A stretch of 16,223 nt of DNA. Source: an uncultured Bartonella sp. (GTDB taxonomy: Bacteria > Pseudomonadota > Alphaproteobacteria > Rhizobiales > Rhizobiaceae). Made by a program: the position numbers and the translations under genes. Of the stretch, positions 6,565 through 14,825 are shown in pieces (positions within the stretch are counted from its first letter, which is position 1; every line of letters begins with the position of its first letter). A model generated the notes under the pieces. The model saw only the letters and a list, made by a program, of their open reading frames with translations. It did no database searches and was not told the DNA's origin. The DNA is taken from assembly GCA_943913205.1 (NCBI GenBank), contig CALTWN010000022.1, positions 1-16,223 of the forward strand. The letters run 5' to 3'.

Positions 6565-8031
6565 TTACCCTACGCTACCTTCAAGGCTTATTCCAATAAG
6601 TTTTTGTGCCTCTACCGCAAATTCCATCGGCAGTTCTTGTATAATTTCTTTTACAAAGCCATTAACTATTAAAGCAATCGCTTCTTCTTCCTCAATACCC
6701 CTTTGCATAACATAAAAAAGCTGATCATCAGATATTTTAGAAATTGTAGCCTCGTGTTCAAAAATAACTTTAGAGTTTTTTGCCTCAATATATGGTACAG
6801 TATGAGCGCCGCAATTATTGCCTATAAGTAGGCTATCGCACTGCGTAAAATTTCGCACTCCAGTAGCATTTTTTTGGGCTAACAATTTTCCTCTATAAGT
6901 ATTATTCGAAAATCCTGCTGAGATTCCCTTAGAAACAACACGACTAGAGCTATTTTTACCTAAATGTAGCATTTTTGTGCCAGAATCTATTTGTTGATGG
7001 CCATTTGATACTGCTATAGAGTAAAATTCACCTCTAGAGTTTTCTCCGCGTAATAAACAAGAAGGGTATTTCCACGTAATAGCAGAACCTGTTTCTACTT
7101 GGGTCCAAGATATTTTTGAGCTTTTTCCGCGGCAATCTCCACGTTTTGTAACAAAATTATATACACCGCCTTTGCCATTTTTATCGCCTGGATACCAATT
7201 TTGTACTGTAGAATATTTTATTTCAGCATTATCCAAAGCAATAAGCTCAACTACAGCTGCATGTAGTTGATGTTCATCACGCTGTGGCGCTGTACACCCT
7301 TCTAGGTAAGAAACGTAAGATCCTTCATCTGCTATAATTAAGGTTCTTTCAAACTGCCCAGTATTACGTTCATTTATACGAAAATAAGTTGAAAGCTCCA
7401 TCGGGCAGCGTGTATTTTTGGGTATGTAAACAAAAGAACCATCTGTAAAAACAGCAGAATTAAGTGCTGAATAAAAATTATCGCTAGCTGGTACAACCGA
7501 CCCCATATATTTTTGTACAAGCTCTGGATGGTTTTGCACAGCTTCAGAAAAAGAACAAAAAATAATGCCAGCTTTTGCTAACTCTTCTTTAAAAGTTGTA
7601 ACAACCGAAACTGAATCAAAAATGGCATCAACTGCTACTTTTTTACGAACACCTGATAAAAGCTCTTGCTCTTCTAAAGGTATACCAAGTTTTTCATATG
7701 TTCTTAATAAATCTGCGTCAACTTCAGCTAAAGATTTAGGGCCATCAAAATTTTTAGGAGCAGCATAATAATATAAATCTTGAAAGTTTATTTTTTCATA
7801 TGATAATTTTGCCCAATTAGGCTCTACTAATCCTAACCATTTACTGTATGCATCTAATCTTTTGGCGAGTAACCATTTGGGTTCATTTTTTTTAGAAGAA
7901 ATATAAGCTATGATTTGTGGATTAAGCCCTTTTGGTGCCTTTTCGGTATCTATATGCGTTTCGAAACCGTACTTATATTGATCTACATCAATATCTTGTA
8001 CTTGTTGTATTGTGGATTCTACTGCTGGCAT
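6565..8031 (-). CDS. sufB: Fe–S cluster assembly scaffold protein SufB
   Basis: Core scaffold of the SUF system, on which the cluster is built within SufBC2D. The 488 residues match full-length SufB. Recognisable segments are LLSGVRKKVAVDAIFDSVSV (124-143), FVYIPKNTRCPMELSTYFRIN (200-220), YLEGCTAPQRDEHQLHAAVVEL (242-263) and the C-terminal NNCGAHTVPY (405-414), with Cys407 at the position of the conserved cysteine that receives sulfur, followed by FEHEATISKISDDQLFY (424-440). A good GAGAGG ribosome-binding sequence precedes the ATG. The gap of 84 bp to the upstream desulfurase is the longest inside the operon. It contains a weak TTGCAT-17-TAAACT promoter-like pair, so an internal start of transcription is possible but unproven. 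Confidence 0.97.
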   Translation of the reverse strand: MPAVESTIQQVQDIDVDQYKYGFETHIDTEKAPKGLNPQIIAYISSKKNEPKWLLAKRLDAYSKWLGLVEPNWAKLSYEKINFQDLYYYAAPKNFDGPKSLAEVDADLLRTYEKLGIPLEEQELLSGVRKKVAVDAIFDSVSVVTTFKEELAKAGIIFCSFSEAVQNHPELVQKYMGSVVPASDNFYSALNSAVFTDGSFVYIPKNTRCPMELSTYFRINERNTGQFERTLIIADEGSYVSYLEGCTAPQRDEHQLHAAVVELIALDNAEIKYSTVQNWYPGDKNGKGGVYNFVTKRGDCRGKSSKISWTQVETGSAITWKYPSCLLRGENSRGEFYSIAVSNGHQQIDSGTKMLHLGKNSSSRVVSKGISAGFSNNTYRGKLLAQKNATGVRNFTQCDSLLIGNNCGAHTVPYIEAKNSKVIFEHEATISKISDDQLFYVMQRGIEEEEAIALIVNGFVKEIIQELPMEFAVEAQKLIGISLEGSVG

Positions 8032-8115
8032 ACAACACCTCTCTATTTAAAACACGACTTAAGCTATCATGTTTTAGTTTAACTATTTTTCATCAATTAT
8101 GCAAGTCACAAAAAC

Positions 8116-9249
8116 TTATGAACGCTTTATTATAATACTCAATTTTTCTATGAAACTATCTATATTTTCTTTGCTATGTATTGCGCCTAACGAAACTCGT
8201 ATAGCGTTAATCCCCTCTTCTTCCCCCATAGCTTGTAGTACGTGGCTACTATTTACCTTACCAGAAGAACATGCCGACCCTGCCGATACAGCAAATCCTT
8301 CTAGATCTAACGCCATCTGTAAAGTTTGGGCTTCTATATTAGGAATACGAAAAAAGCTAGTATTGGGTAATCGTTTAGTTTCTTTTCCATAAAATATTAT
8401 ATCTGGCACTAATTTATACAATTGACTTTCTAGATAATTTCGTAATTGCTCTATATTTGTATAGGGTGTTTTTTCTAAACTTTTGCACAAAGCCACTGCA
8501 AAGCTAGCACATAAAGCTGCGGCTTGTGTTCCCCCTCTGCGCCCGCGTTCTTGGCTTCCTTTGATCAGAGATTGAGGAGCTATTATATCACTACATGCTA
8601 CAAAGGCGCCTATATTTTTGGGGCCACCCAATTTATGAGCGGAAATTATATAAAAATCACCATCCATTTTATTTAAATCAGCAGTTACTTTACCTAATAG
8701 CTGTGCTATATCAACAATTAACAAGCCCTTATATAAATGAACTATTTTTGCTATACTCTCTATATCTTGTAGTACACCAGTTTCACTATTAGCTGCTTGA
8801 ATTGCAACTAAGGGCAAACCTATAGAGAGGTCATGTTTTTTTAAATAATTTTCAAGTACGCTATAATTTATTATACCATTTTTTAAAACAGGAATTTTAC
8901 TTATATTTTTGGAATTAAATCCCCCACCCTCTAATATAGATGGATGTTCTGTGGCCCCTATATATAAATGCGACATAAAACATGGCGACCTACCTATAAA
9001 ATAGTGTTGAGTTAATAGTGTTGTGGCAGCTTCGCTCGCGCCAGAGGTAAATACTAAATTATGCTGTTTTATATTTAAAGCTTTTGCTATTTTTGTTCTG
9101 GCGTTTTCTAATATTTTTTTTGCAGCCAACCCCTCTTTATGTACAGAAGAAGGATTGCCATAAATATTTAAATTATCAACTAAAACTTTATATGCTTCCT
9201 CTACCATCGGAACGGAGGCGTTATAATCGAAGTAACATCGCTTAAACAT
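8116..9249 (-). CDS. Cysteine desulfurase, NifS/IscS type (group I)
   Basis: PLP-dependent cysteine desulfurase supplying persulfide sulfur, here the first gene of the suf operon. With the start at 9249 the protein has 377 residues and opens with MFKRCYFDYNAS, the normal N-terminus for the family, preceded by AAGAG at a good distance. An in-frame ATG at 9309 would add 20 residues (MCCSKQ...) unlike the family and would cover the promoter, so I reject it. Motifs: EHPS (His102 stacking on PLP), Asp180 and Gln183 in VDIAQ, PLP lysine in SAHKLGGP (Lys206), and the long active-site loop SAGSACSSGKVNSSHVLQAMG with Cys327, which marks group I. Such a desulfurase ahead of sufB is the common alphaproteobacterial order. 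IscS, NifS or a SUF-dedicated role cannot be told apart from sequence alone, so no symbol is given. Confidence 0.94.
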   Translation of the reverse strand: MFKRCYFDYNASVPMVEEAYKVLVDNLNIYGNPSSVHKEGLAAKKILENARTKIAKALNIKQHNLVFTSGASEAATTLLTQHYFIGRSPCFMSHLYIGATEHPSILEGGGFNSKNISKIPVLKNGIINYSVLENYLKKHDLSIGLPLVAIQAANSETGVLQDIESIAKIVHLYKGLLIVDIAQLLGKVTADLNKMDGDFYIISAHKLGGPKNIGAFVACSDIIAPQSLIKGSQERGRRGGTQAAALCASFAVALCKSLEKTPYTNIEQLRNYLESQLYKLVPDIIFYGKETKRLPNTSFFRIPNIEAQTLQMALDLEGFAVSAGSACSSGKVNSSHVLQAMGEEEGINAIRVSLGAIHSKENIDSFIEKLSIIIKRS

Positions 9250-9258
9250 AAAATACTC

Positions 9259-9287
9259 TTGTAAGTTTGTAATTAACAATATATTAT
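9259..9287 (+). promoter_or_regulatory. Candidate promoter for the hydrolase–tyrS pair
   Basis: TTGTAA (9259-9264) is followed after 17 bp by TATTAT (9282-9287, 5/6 match to the -10 consensus). It would start transcription about 30 nt before the ATG at 9324. Its -10 overlaps the -10 of the opposing suf promoter. Confidence 0.45.
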
Positions 9288-9310
9288 AGCACTGTTTGCT
9301 GCAACACAAA
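9283..9310 (-). promoter_or_regulatory. Candidate promoter of the suf operon
   Basis: On the minus strand there is a perfect TATAAT at 9288-9283 in the 74-bp gap between the divergent genes. Upstream, TTTGTG with 16 bp spacing or TTGTGT with 15 bp could serve as -35. The transcript would start about 27 nt before the desulfurase ATG at 9249. I could not match an IscR, RirA or Fur operator with confidence, and no regulator gene is present in the cluster. Confidence 0.5.
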
Positions 9311-9323
9311 TTGGGATATACTT

Positions 9324-9968
9324 ATGCCTGAAATTATGTTTAACGGTTCTGCTGGTAAATTACAAGGCCGTTACCGTAAAGGTCACAAAAACGCACCTAT
9401 TGCTTTACTTATGCATCCAGATCCTACCAGGGGCGGCTCTATGGATAATATTATTGTTCATAAATTATATCATATTTTTCGCAATTTAGGCTTTTCTACT
9501 TTGCGTTTTAATTTTAGAGGTGTAGGTAAATCTCAGGGTGAGTTTGATTATGGTCCTGGTGAATTGGCCGATGCTGCTGATGCTTTAAACTGGGCACAAA
9601 ATTTTATAAATGAATATAAAGGATGTTGGGTTGCAGGATATTCTTTCGGCTCGTGGATAGCTATGCAACTGCTAATGAGGCGTCCTGAAATTAAGGGCTT
9701 TATTATTATATCTCCGCCAAAAATATTTGACTTTAGTTTTTTAGCCCCCTGCCCAGCATCTGGCTTGGTAGTATGCGGTGAAGATGATAAAGTGGCCGAT
9801 AAAACTACCGTAGAAAGTTTAATAACTGCGTTGGAAAAGCAGCAAGGCAATAAAATAAATTCTAATTTTATACCCAACGCAGATCATTTTTATAATAATA
9901 AAATTGATGAGCTTATGGAAATTTGTGATAATTATATAAGGTCACGATTGAAAAAAGAAAATTTGTAA
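9324..9968 (+). CDS. Alpha/beta hydrolase of unknown substrate
   Basis: Small cytoplasmic hydrolase (214 residues, no signal peptide) of the alpha/beta fold. It shows LMHPDPTRGGSMDN (29-42, oxyanion region), FNFRGVGKSQGEFDYGPGE (62-80), the nucleophile elbow GYSFGS with Ser107, an acid in CGEDDKVAD (Asp154 or Asp155) and the histidine in NADHFY (His188). The catalytic triad is therefore complete. The HPxP...G...N and RGVG-SxG-FD pattern is that of a conserved proteobacterial family often found by housekeeping genes; its substrate is not known to me. A GGGAT ribosome-binding sequence precedes the ATG. The stop TAA is immediately followed by the tyrS ATG, so the two are translated from one mRNA. 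Position beside the suf operon may reflect conserved order rather than shared function. Confidence 0.88.
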   Translation: MPEIMFNGSAGKLQGRYRKGHKNAPIALLMHPDPTRGGSMDNIIVHKLYHIFRNLGFSTLRFNFRGVGKSQGEFDYGPGELADAADALNWAQNFINEYKGCWVAGYSFGSWIAMQLLMRRPEIKGFIIISPPKIFDFSFLAPCPASGLVVCGEDDKVADKTTVESLITALEKQQGNKINSNFIPNADHFYNNKIDELMEICDNYIRSRLKKENL

Positions 9969-11186
9969 ATGTTTAAATCTGATTTTTTACAAATAATGTT
10001 TGAGCGTGGTTTTATTCATCAAATTTCTGATGAAAAGGCTTTAGATGATCTTTTCGCTAATGAAAAAGTAACGGCTTATATAGGCTTTGATCCCACAGCC
10101 GAAAGCTTGCATGTTGGCAGCCTTGTACAAATAATGGCGCTTTATTGGCTTCAACAAACTGGTCATAAACCAATAGTTTTAATGGGGGGTGGAACGGGGC
10201 TTATAGGTGACCCTTCTTTTAAAGATGAAGCAAGACAAATGCTCTCAACCGAAACTATAAATGGTAATGTTGCCTCGCTCAAGCAAGTATTTGCAAATTA
10301 TCTTTCGTTTGAAGAAGATAAAGCTTTAATGCTAAATAATATTGAATGGCTAAAAAATATAAATTATTTAGAATTTTTAAGAGATGTTGGTAAATATTTT
10401 AGCATAAATAAAATGCTTTCTTTTGAAAGTGTAAAAATGAGATTAGAAAGAGAACAATCTCTTTCTTTTCTAGAATTTAATTACATGATTTTACAAGCAT
10501 ATGACTTTGTAGAATTAAATAAGAAATACGGGGCTCGTGTTCAGTTGGGCGGTTCTGATCAGTGGGGCAATATAATAAATGGGTTAGATTTAGCCCATAA
10601 AATGCAATTACCGCAATTATATGCTATTACAACCCCACTATTAACTACAGCTTCTGGCGCGAAAATGGGCAAAACAGCGAATGGGGCAATTTGGTTAAAT
10701 AGCAATATGCTTGATGCTTACAGCTTTTGGCAATATTGGAGAAATTGCGACGATGCAGATGTCATAAGATTTTTAAAACTTTACACTACGCTAAGTCTAG
10801 AAGAAATTAATAGTTATAATAATTTAAAAGGCAGCGAATTAAATGAAGTTAAGAAAATTTTAGCTACAGAAGTAACCTCCATGCTGCACGGAAAAATTGC
10901 AGCTAAACAAGCTGAGGATGCGGCAAATAAGCTGTTTGAAAATAATATTTTATCTGACGATTTACCTAGAATTATTATTTCTGAAGATAATATAGGGCTA
11001 TTAAGTTTAATAGTAAAGGCCGGTTTTGCTAAATCAAACTCTGAAGCACGACGCTCTATAAAAGCTGGTGCCATAAAAATTAATGATAAGGCTATAACAG
11101 ATGAAACTATGATAGTTTCATCTACCACCGGTATAAAACTCTCTTTTGGCAAAAAAAAACATATATTAATAACTTTGAGAAGCTAA
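9969..11186 (+). CDS. tyrS: Tyrosyl-tRNA synthetase
   Basis: Charges tRNA-Tyr with tyrosine using ATP; class I synthetase acting in the cytoplasm. The 405 residues include the N-terminal YIGFDPTAESLHVGSLV (37-53) with HVGS as the HIGH motif, GGGTGLIGDPS (73-83), the tyrosine-binding YMILQAYDF (172-180) and QLGGSDQWGNI (192-202), and KMGKT (232-236) as the KMSKS loop. The anticodon-binding S4 domain follows at about 341-403, with SNSEARRSIKAGAIKIN (356-372). Length is normal for the TyrS type with an S4 tail. There is no gap to the hydrolase stop. The last 21 bp overlap the end of prfB on the other strand. AGAAGC/GCTTTT at 11178-11196 could form a weak stem across the stop, but it is not a convincing terminator. 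Confidence 0.97.
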   Translation: MFKSDFLQIMFERGFIHQISDEKALDDLFANEKVTAYIGFDPTAESLHVGSLVQIMALYWLQQTGHKPIVLMGGGTGLIGDPSFKDEARQMLSTETINGNVASLKQVFANYLSFEEDKALMLNNIEWLKNINYLEFLRDVGKYFSINKMLSFESVKMRLEREQSLSFLEFNYMILQAYDFVELNKKYGARVQLGGSDQWGNIINGLDLAHKMQLPQLYAITTPLLTTASGAKMGKTANGAIWLNSNMLDAYSFWQYWRNCDDADVIRFLKLYTTLSLEEINSYNNLKGSELNEVKKILATEVTSMLHGKIAAKQAEDAANKLFENNILSDDLPRIIISEDNIGLLSLIVKAGFAKSNSEARRSIKAGAIKINDKAITDETMIVSSTTGIKLSFGKKKHILITLRS

Positions 11187-12264
11187 AGAGGCTTTTATAA
11201 AATTATCAAGATCGCCATCAAGCACGGATTGTGGATTTGTGTGCTCAACTTTTGTACGCAAATCTTTAACTAATTGATAAGGTTGCAATACATAAGAGCG
11301 TATCTGCTGGCCCCATCCTATCTCAGTTTTTGTAGATTGTATTTGATTAGCTTCAGCTTCTCTTTTTTTTAGTTCTTCTTCATATAATCGTGCGCGCAGC
11401 ATATTCCAAGCTGTTGCTTTGTTTTTATGCTGCGAACGCTCTGATTGACATTGCACCACTATACCGGAGGGAATATGAGTAATACGAACAGCCGAGTCAG
11501 TTGTATTTATATGTTGCCCCCCAGCGCCTGAAGCTCTATAAGTATCAATGCGAACATCACTTTCGTTAATTTCAACCTTTATATTATCATCTATTACAGG
11601 ATATACCCATATGCTAGCAAAAGAGGTGTGTCGCCTTGCATTAGAGTCAAAAGGTGATATACGTACTAATCTGTGCACGCCAGACTCAGTTTTTAATAAA
11701 CCATGAGCATTATGTCCTTTAATTAAAATTATAGCAGATTTTATGCCAGCTTCATCTGCTGTATGCACATCAATAAGTTGGGTTTTAAATGCGTGTTTTT
11801 CTGCCCATCTTGTATACATACGCAATAACATATTGGCCCAATCTTGGCTTTCAGTACCACCTGCACCTGAATGGATTTCTAGATATGTGTCATTTGTATC
11901 AACTTCACCATTTAGTAAAAACTCTATTTGGCAGTCTTGCAATTTATTATAAATAGATATTAAGGCTTCTTCACTTTCGCTTAGTAAAGCCTCATCTTTT
12001 TCGGCTTCTGCTAAATTTATTAGCTCTATAATATTTTCTAAGCTAGAAGCATAATTAATAAGTTTATTAACGTTACTTTCCAAAGCTTGCTGCTCTTTTA
12101 CTATCTGCTGAGCATGCTCACTATTATCCCAAAAACCAGGTGCAATTATTTGTTCATTAAGATAAAGCAGGTGCTTACTGGCATTATCCCAGTCAAAGAC
12201 GCCTCCTCAACAAATCTAAAATTTGTTCAATATCCTTAACTAAATTTTCTAATTCTGCTTTCAT
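11166..12264 (-). CDS. prfB: Peptide chain release factor 2, expressed by programmed +1 frameshift
   Basis: RF2 recognises UGA and UAA stop codons and triggers peptide release. Reading only the long open frame gives about 305 residues that lack the RF2 N-terminus. The full gene starts at ATG 12264, 5 bp after the mrcA stop, with AAGAG upstream. It encodes 23 residues ending LLRRRL, reaches TGA at 12195-12193, and continues in the +1 frame as DWDNASKHLLYLNEQ to the stop at 11166, giving 365 residues, the normal RF2 length. Motifs in full-length numbering are the RF2-specific SPF (203-205), which reads UGA, and GAGGQ with GGQ at 248-250, the peptidyl-hydrolysis site. HSGAGGTESQDW (131-142) is also typical. 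The frameshift makes RF2 regulate its own level: scarce RF2 lets the ribosome pause at UGA and shift. The 3' end overlaps tyrS by 21 bp. Confidence 0.96.
12193..12207 (-). promoter_or_regulatory. RF2 programmed +1 frameshift site
   Basis: On the minus strand the site reads AGGAGG, three bases, then CTT TGA C. AGGAGG (12207-12202) is an internal Shine-Dalgarno-like element, CTT (12198-12196) is the slippery codon and TGA (12195-12193) the in-frame stop followed by C, a poor termination context. Spacing of 3 nt between AGGAGG and CTT is the same as in E. coli prfB. All known elements of the classical RF2 autoregulatory site are therefore present, with a full AGGAGG in place of the E. coli AGGGGG. 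Confidence 0.95.
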
Positions 12265-12269
12265 AACTC

Positions 12270-14741
12270 TTAATATAATCCGCCTGAATCATTCTCAATA
12301 GCATCTTGTGCCGTTTCAGAAACAGGGGAAACTCTAACCCCTTCCCTAAAAGAGGTACCATTACCAATAACTTGGTAAGTATCTGCCGGTCCTGTGCCAG
12401 GTTTAAAAGCTTCAATAATAAAATCATCGTCACCTTCTTGGGCTCTCATACCAGTTTTACGATTAATTGGTATTTGCGACATACCTTGCGGTATTTCAAA
12501 GGGTACATCAGGTTCATTTTTAAGAGCAGTTGAAAAAAACTCACCAAATACCGGAGCTGCTAGTACCGCTCCTGTACCGCCAAACCCAAGAGATTTAGGT
12601 TGGTCATATCCAACATATACACCTACTACAATATTGGGCGTATAACCTATAAACCAAGCGTCTTTAGAATCGTTTGTTGTTCCAGTTTTTCCTGCAATAT
12701 GTTTGTGTAAATATTGTAATCTTTTGCCTGTTCCTCTTTCAATAACGCCTTCAAGCATAGAGGTTACCTGGTAAGATGTCATAGGATCTAAAACCTGATC
12801 ATTATCAAAAACAGGGTTGGGCTCTGGTTGATCATTCCATGTATCTACATTACAAGCTACACATTCACGGTTGTCATGACGGTAAATAGTTTTACCATAA
12901 CGATTTTGAATTCTATCAATAAAAGTTGGTGTAAGAGATTGTCCTTTATTAGCAATAATAGCATATGCTGTTACCATTTTTAAAAGTGTAGTCTCTCCAG
13001 CACCTAAAGACATAGATAAAACTGGTTGCATCTTATCATAAACACCAAAACGCTTAGCATAATCAGCCACAACGTCCATACCCAAAGCATTAGCTAAGCG
13101 AACTGTCATTAGATTACGAGAATATTCAATACCATAGCGCAAAGTTGCTGGTCCTACGTAGCCACCTTCATAATTTTTAGGCTGCCAAACCGTTCCGTCT
13201 GGTTGATCTATTTCTAATGGACCATCTAAAATAACTGAAGCTGGAGTATAGCCATGGTCCAAGGCTGCTGCATAAACAATAGGTTTAAATGAAGAACCTG
13301 GTTGTCTATAAGCTTGTATAGCTCTATTAAATTGCGATTGAGAAAAAGAAAATCCACCTACCATTGCAAGTACGCGTCCAGTTCTTGGATCCATAGCTAA
13401 AATAGCCCCTTGAACTTGTGGTACTTGCTCTAAAGTATATTCTGCATCAGCGTTAGCTAGTTTTTGCACAAAAACTATATCACCTATGTGTAATACATCT
13501 TTTAATCCTTTAGCCGTACGTAAAAAGCCTCCGTCGCTTCTTAGCAAACGATATGCCCATTTACTATTTGCTGCATTTATTATGCCTTTAGTAAGGTTAT
13601 CTTCAATTTTACCAGCATTATCTATTTGTGGCTGTAAATATATAGCGGCTTTATTATTATCAACCGCATAAACTATAGCTAGTTTCCATTGAGACATATC
13701 TTCCATAGCTGGCATATTTGCAAATGCTTTTTTCCAATCATCTTTTAAATTAAGATGAGAACTAGCGCCGCGCCATCCTTTACCTTGATCTATTTTTATT
13801 AATTCATGGCGTAAAGCTTCTTGCGCACATTTTTGATATTCTTGATTAAGGGTAGTACGAACAGAAAACCCGGCACCATAGAGTTTATCTGCCCCATATT
13901 TTGCTATAAGTTCTCTTCTAACTTCTTCAACTAAATAGTCAGTTGCAAATGAATTATTTTCATCAATATGAGAGGTAACACCAAGCGGGGCTGTTTTTGC
14001 TTTAATAGCCTCATCTTGAGTTATATAGCCATTTTCAAACATTCTATCAATAACCCAATTACGACGTTCCAATGCACGTTTTTTATGCTTAAATGGGTCA
14101 TAATTACTAGGGCCTTTAGGCAAGGATGCTAAATAGGCAACTTCTGGAAGCGTTAAATCATCAACTGATTTATTAAAATAGGTAAGAGCAGCAGAAGCAA
14201 CACCATAAGCCGCTCGACCTAAGTAAATTTTATTTAAATATAGTTCTAAAATATGATCTTTAGAATAGGTTTTTTCCATATCTACAGCTAAAATTGCTTC
14301 TTTTAATTTACGCTGAATACTAAAATCTGAGCTTAATAAAAAATTTTTTGCTACTTGTTGTGTTATTGTTGAAGCACCTACGAGCCTACGACCTTGTAAA
14401 AAATATTTAATGTCGGTAACCATAGCTCGGAGTAGTCCTTCTGGATCTAAGCCAAAATGTTTATAAAAATTTTTATCTTCAGCCGATATAAATGCAAATT
14501 TTAAATTTTGGGGTATAGATTCTATGGGCAGATATAGCCTTTTTTCAGTAGCAACCTCGCCTATTAAAGCGCCATTTGATGCGTGTATTCTTGTCATCAA
14601 GGCTGGGGTATAATTTTTCAAAGACTCATAATTAGGTAAATTTTTAGCTGCATTGCTTATTAAAACACCTGCGCAGCATAAACCTACCAAGCAAGCGGTT
14701 AATATAAAGCTAAAAAAATACCCTAAAAACCTTGCTAACAT
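12270..14741 (-). CDS. mrcA: Penicillin-binding protein 1A (bifunctional transglycosylase/transpeptidase)
   Basis: Class A PBP that polymerises lipid II into glycan strands and cross-links them at the outer face of the inner membrane. The 823 residues contain a single N-terminal membrane segment (about 6-28) and a GT51 glycosyltransferase domain with SAEDKNFYKHFG (86-97, catalytic Glu88) and GASTITQQVAKN (122-133). An OB-like inserted region follows (about 320-440), then the transpeptidase domain with SxxK as SSFK (483-486, nucleophile Ser483), SRN (541-543) and KTGTT (685-689). All key residues are intact. A CVAC pair (627-630) lies near the end of the transpeptidase domain; I recall similar pairs in alphaproteobacterial PBP1a. 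It follows amiC by 84 bp (AT-rich, no clear promoter), with GGGAAAG upstream of the ATG, and precedes prfB by 5 bp. The gene order is the usual alphaproteobacterial one. Confidence 0.97.
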   Translation of the reverse strand: MLARFLGYFFSFILTACLVGLCCAGVLISNAAKNLPNYESLKNYTPALMTRIHASNGALIGEVATEKRLYLPIESIPQNLKFAFISAEDKNFYKHFGLDPEGLLRAMVTDIKYFLQGRRLVGASTITQQVAKNFLLSSDFSIQRKLKEAILAVDMEKTYSKDHILELYLNKIYLGRAAYGVASAALTYFNKSVDDLTLPEVAYLASLPKGPSNYDPFKHKKRALERRNWVIDRMFENGYITQDEAIKAKTAPLGVTSHIDENNSFATDYLVEEVRRELIAKYGADKLYGAGFSVRTTLNQEYQKCAQEALRHELIKIDQGKGWRGASSHLNLKDDWKKAFANMPAMEDMSQWKLAIVYAVDNNKAAIYLQPQIDNAGKIEDNLTKGIINAANSKWAYRLLRSDGGFLRTAKGLKDVLHIGDIVFVQKLANADAEYTLEQVPQVQGAILAMDPRTGRVLAMVGGFSFSQSQFNRAIQAYRQPGSSFKPIVYAAALDHGYTPASVILDGPLEIDQPDGTVWQPKNYEGGYVGPATLRYGIEYSRNLMTVRLANALGMDVVADYAKRFGVYDKMQPVLSMSLGAGETTLLKMVTAYAIIANKGQSLTPTFIDRIQNRYGKTIYRHDNRECVACNVDTWNDQPEPNPVFDNDQVLDPMTSYQVTSMLEGVIERGTGKRLQYLHKHIAGKTGTTNDSKDAWFIGYTPNIVVGVYVGYDQPKSLGFGGTGAVLAAPVFGEFFSTALKNEPDVPFEIPQGMSQIPINRKTGMRAQEGDDDFIIEAFKPGTGPADTYQVIGNGTSFREGVRVSPVSETAQDAIENDSGGLY

Positions 14742-14825
14742 AATAAATTATTTCTTTCCCGCTGCATTAAAACTATACTATATTTTATATAAGTTATTTT
14801 TTTATAAAATACCACCCAATAAAAG

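Noticed and set aside
8032..8115. Internal promoter before sufB (TTGCAT-17-TAAACT)
   Set aside because: Both boxes are weak and such matches are frequent in DNA this AT-rich; mentioned only as a possibility.
9250..9309. N-terminal extension MCCSKQ... of the first cysteine desulfurase
   Set aside because: Not part of the family N-terminus and overlaps the promoter; the ATG at 9249 has a proper ribosome-binding sequence.
12193..12195. In-frame TGA near the start of prfB taken as a nonsense mutation or pseudogene
   Set aside because: The AGGAGG, CTT-TGA-C context and the intact +1 frame make it the classical regulated RF2 frameshift.
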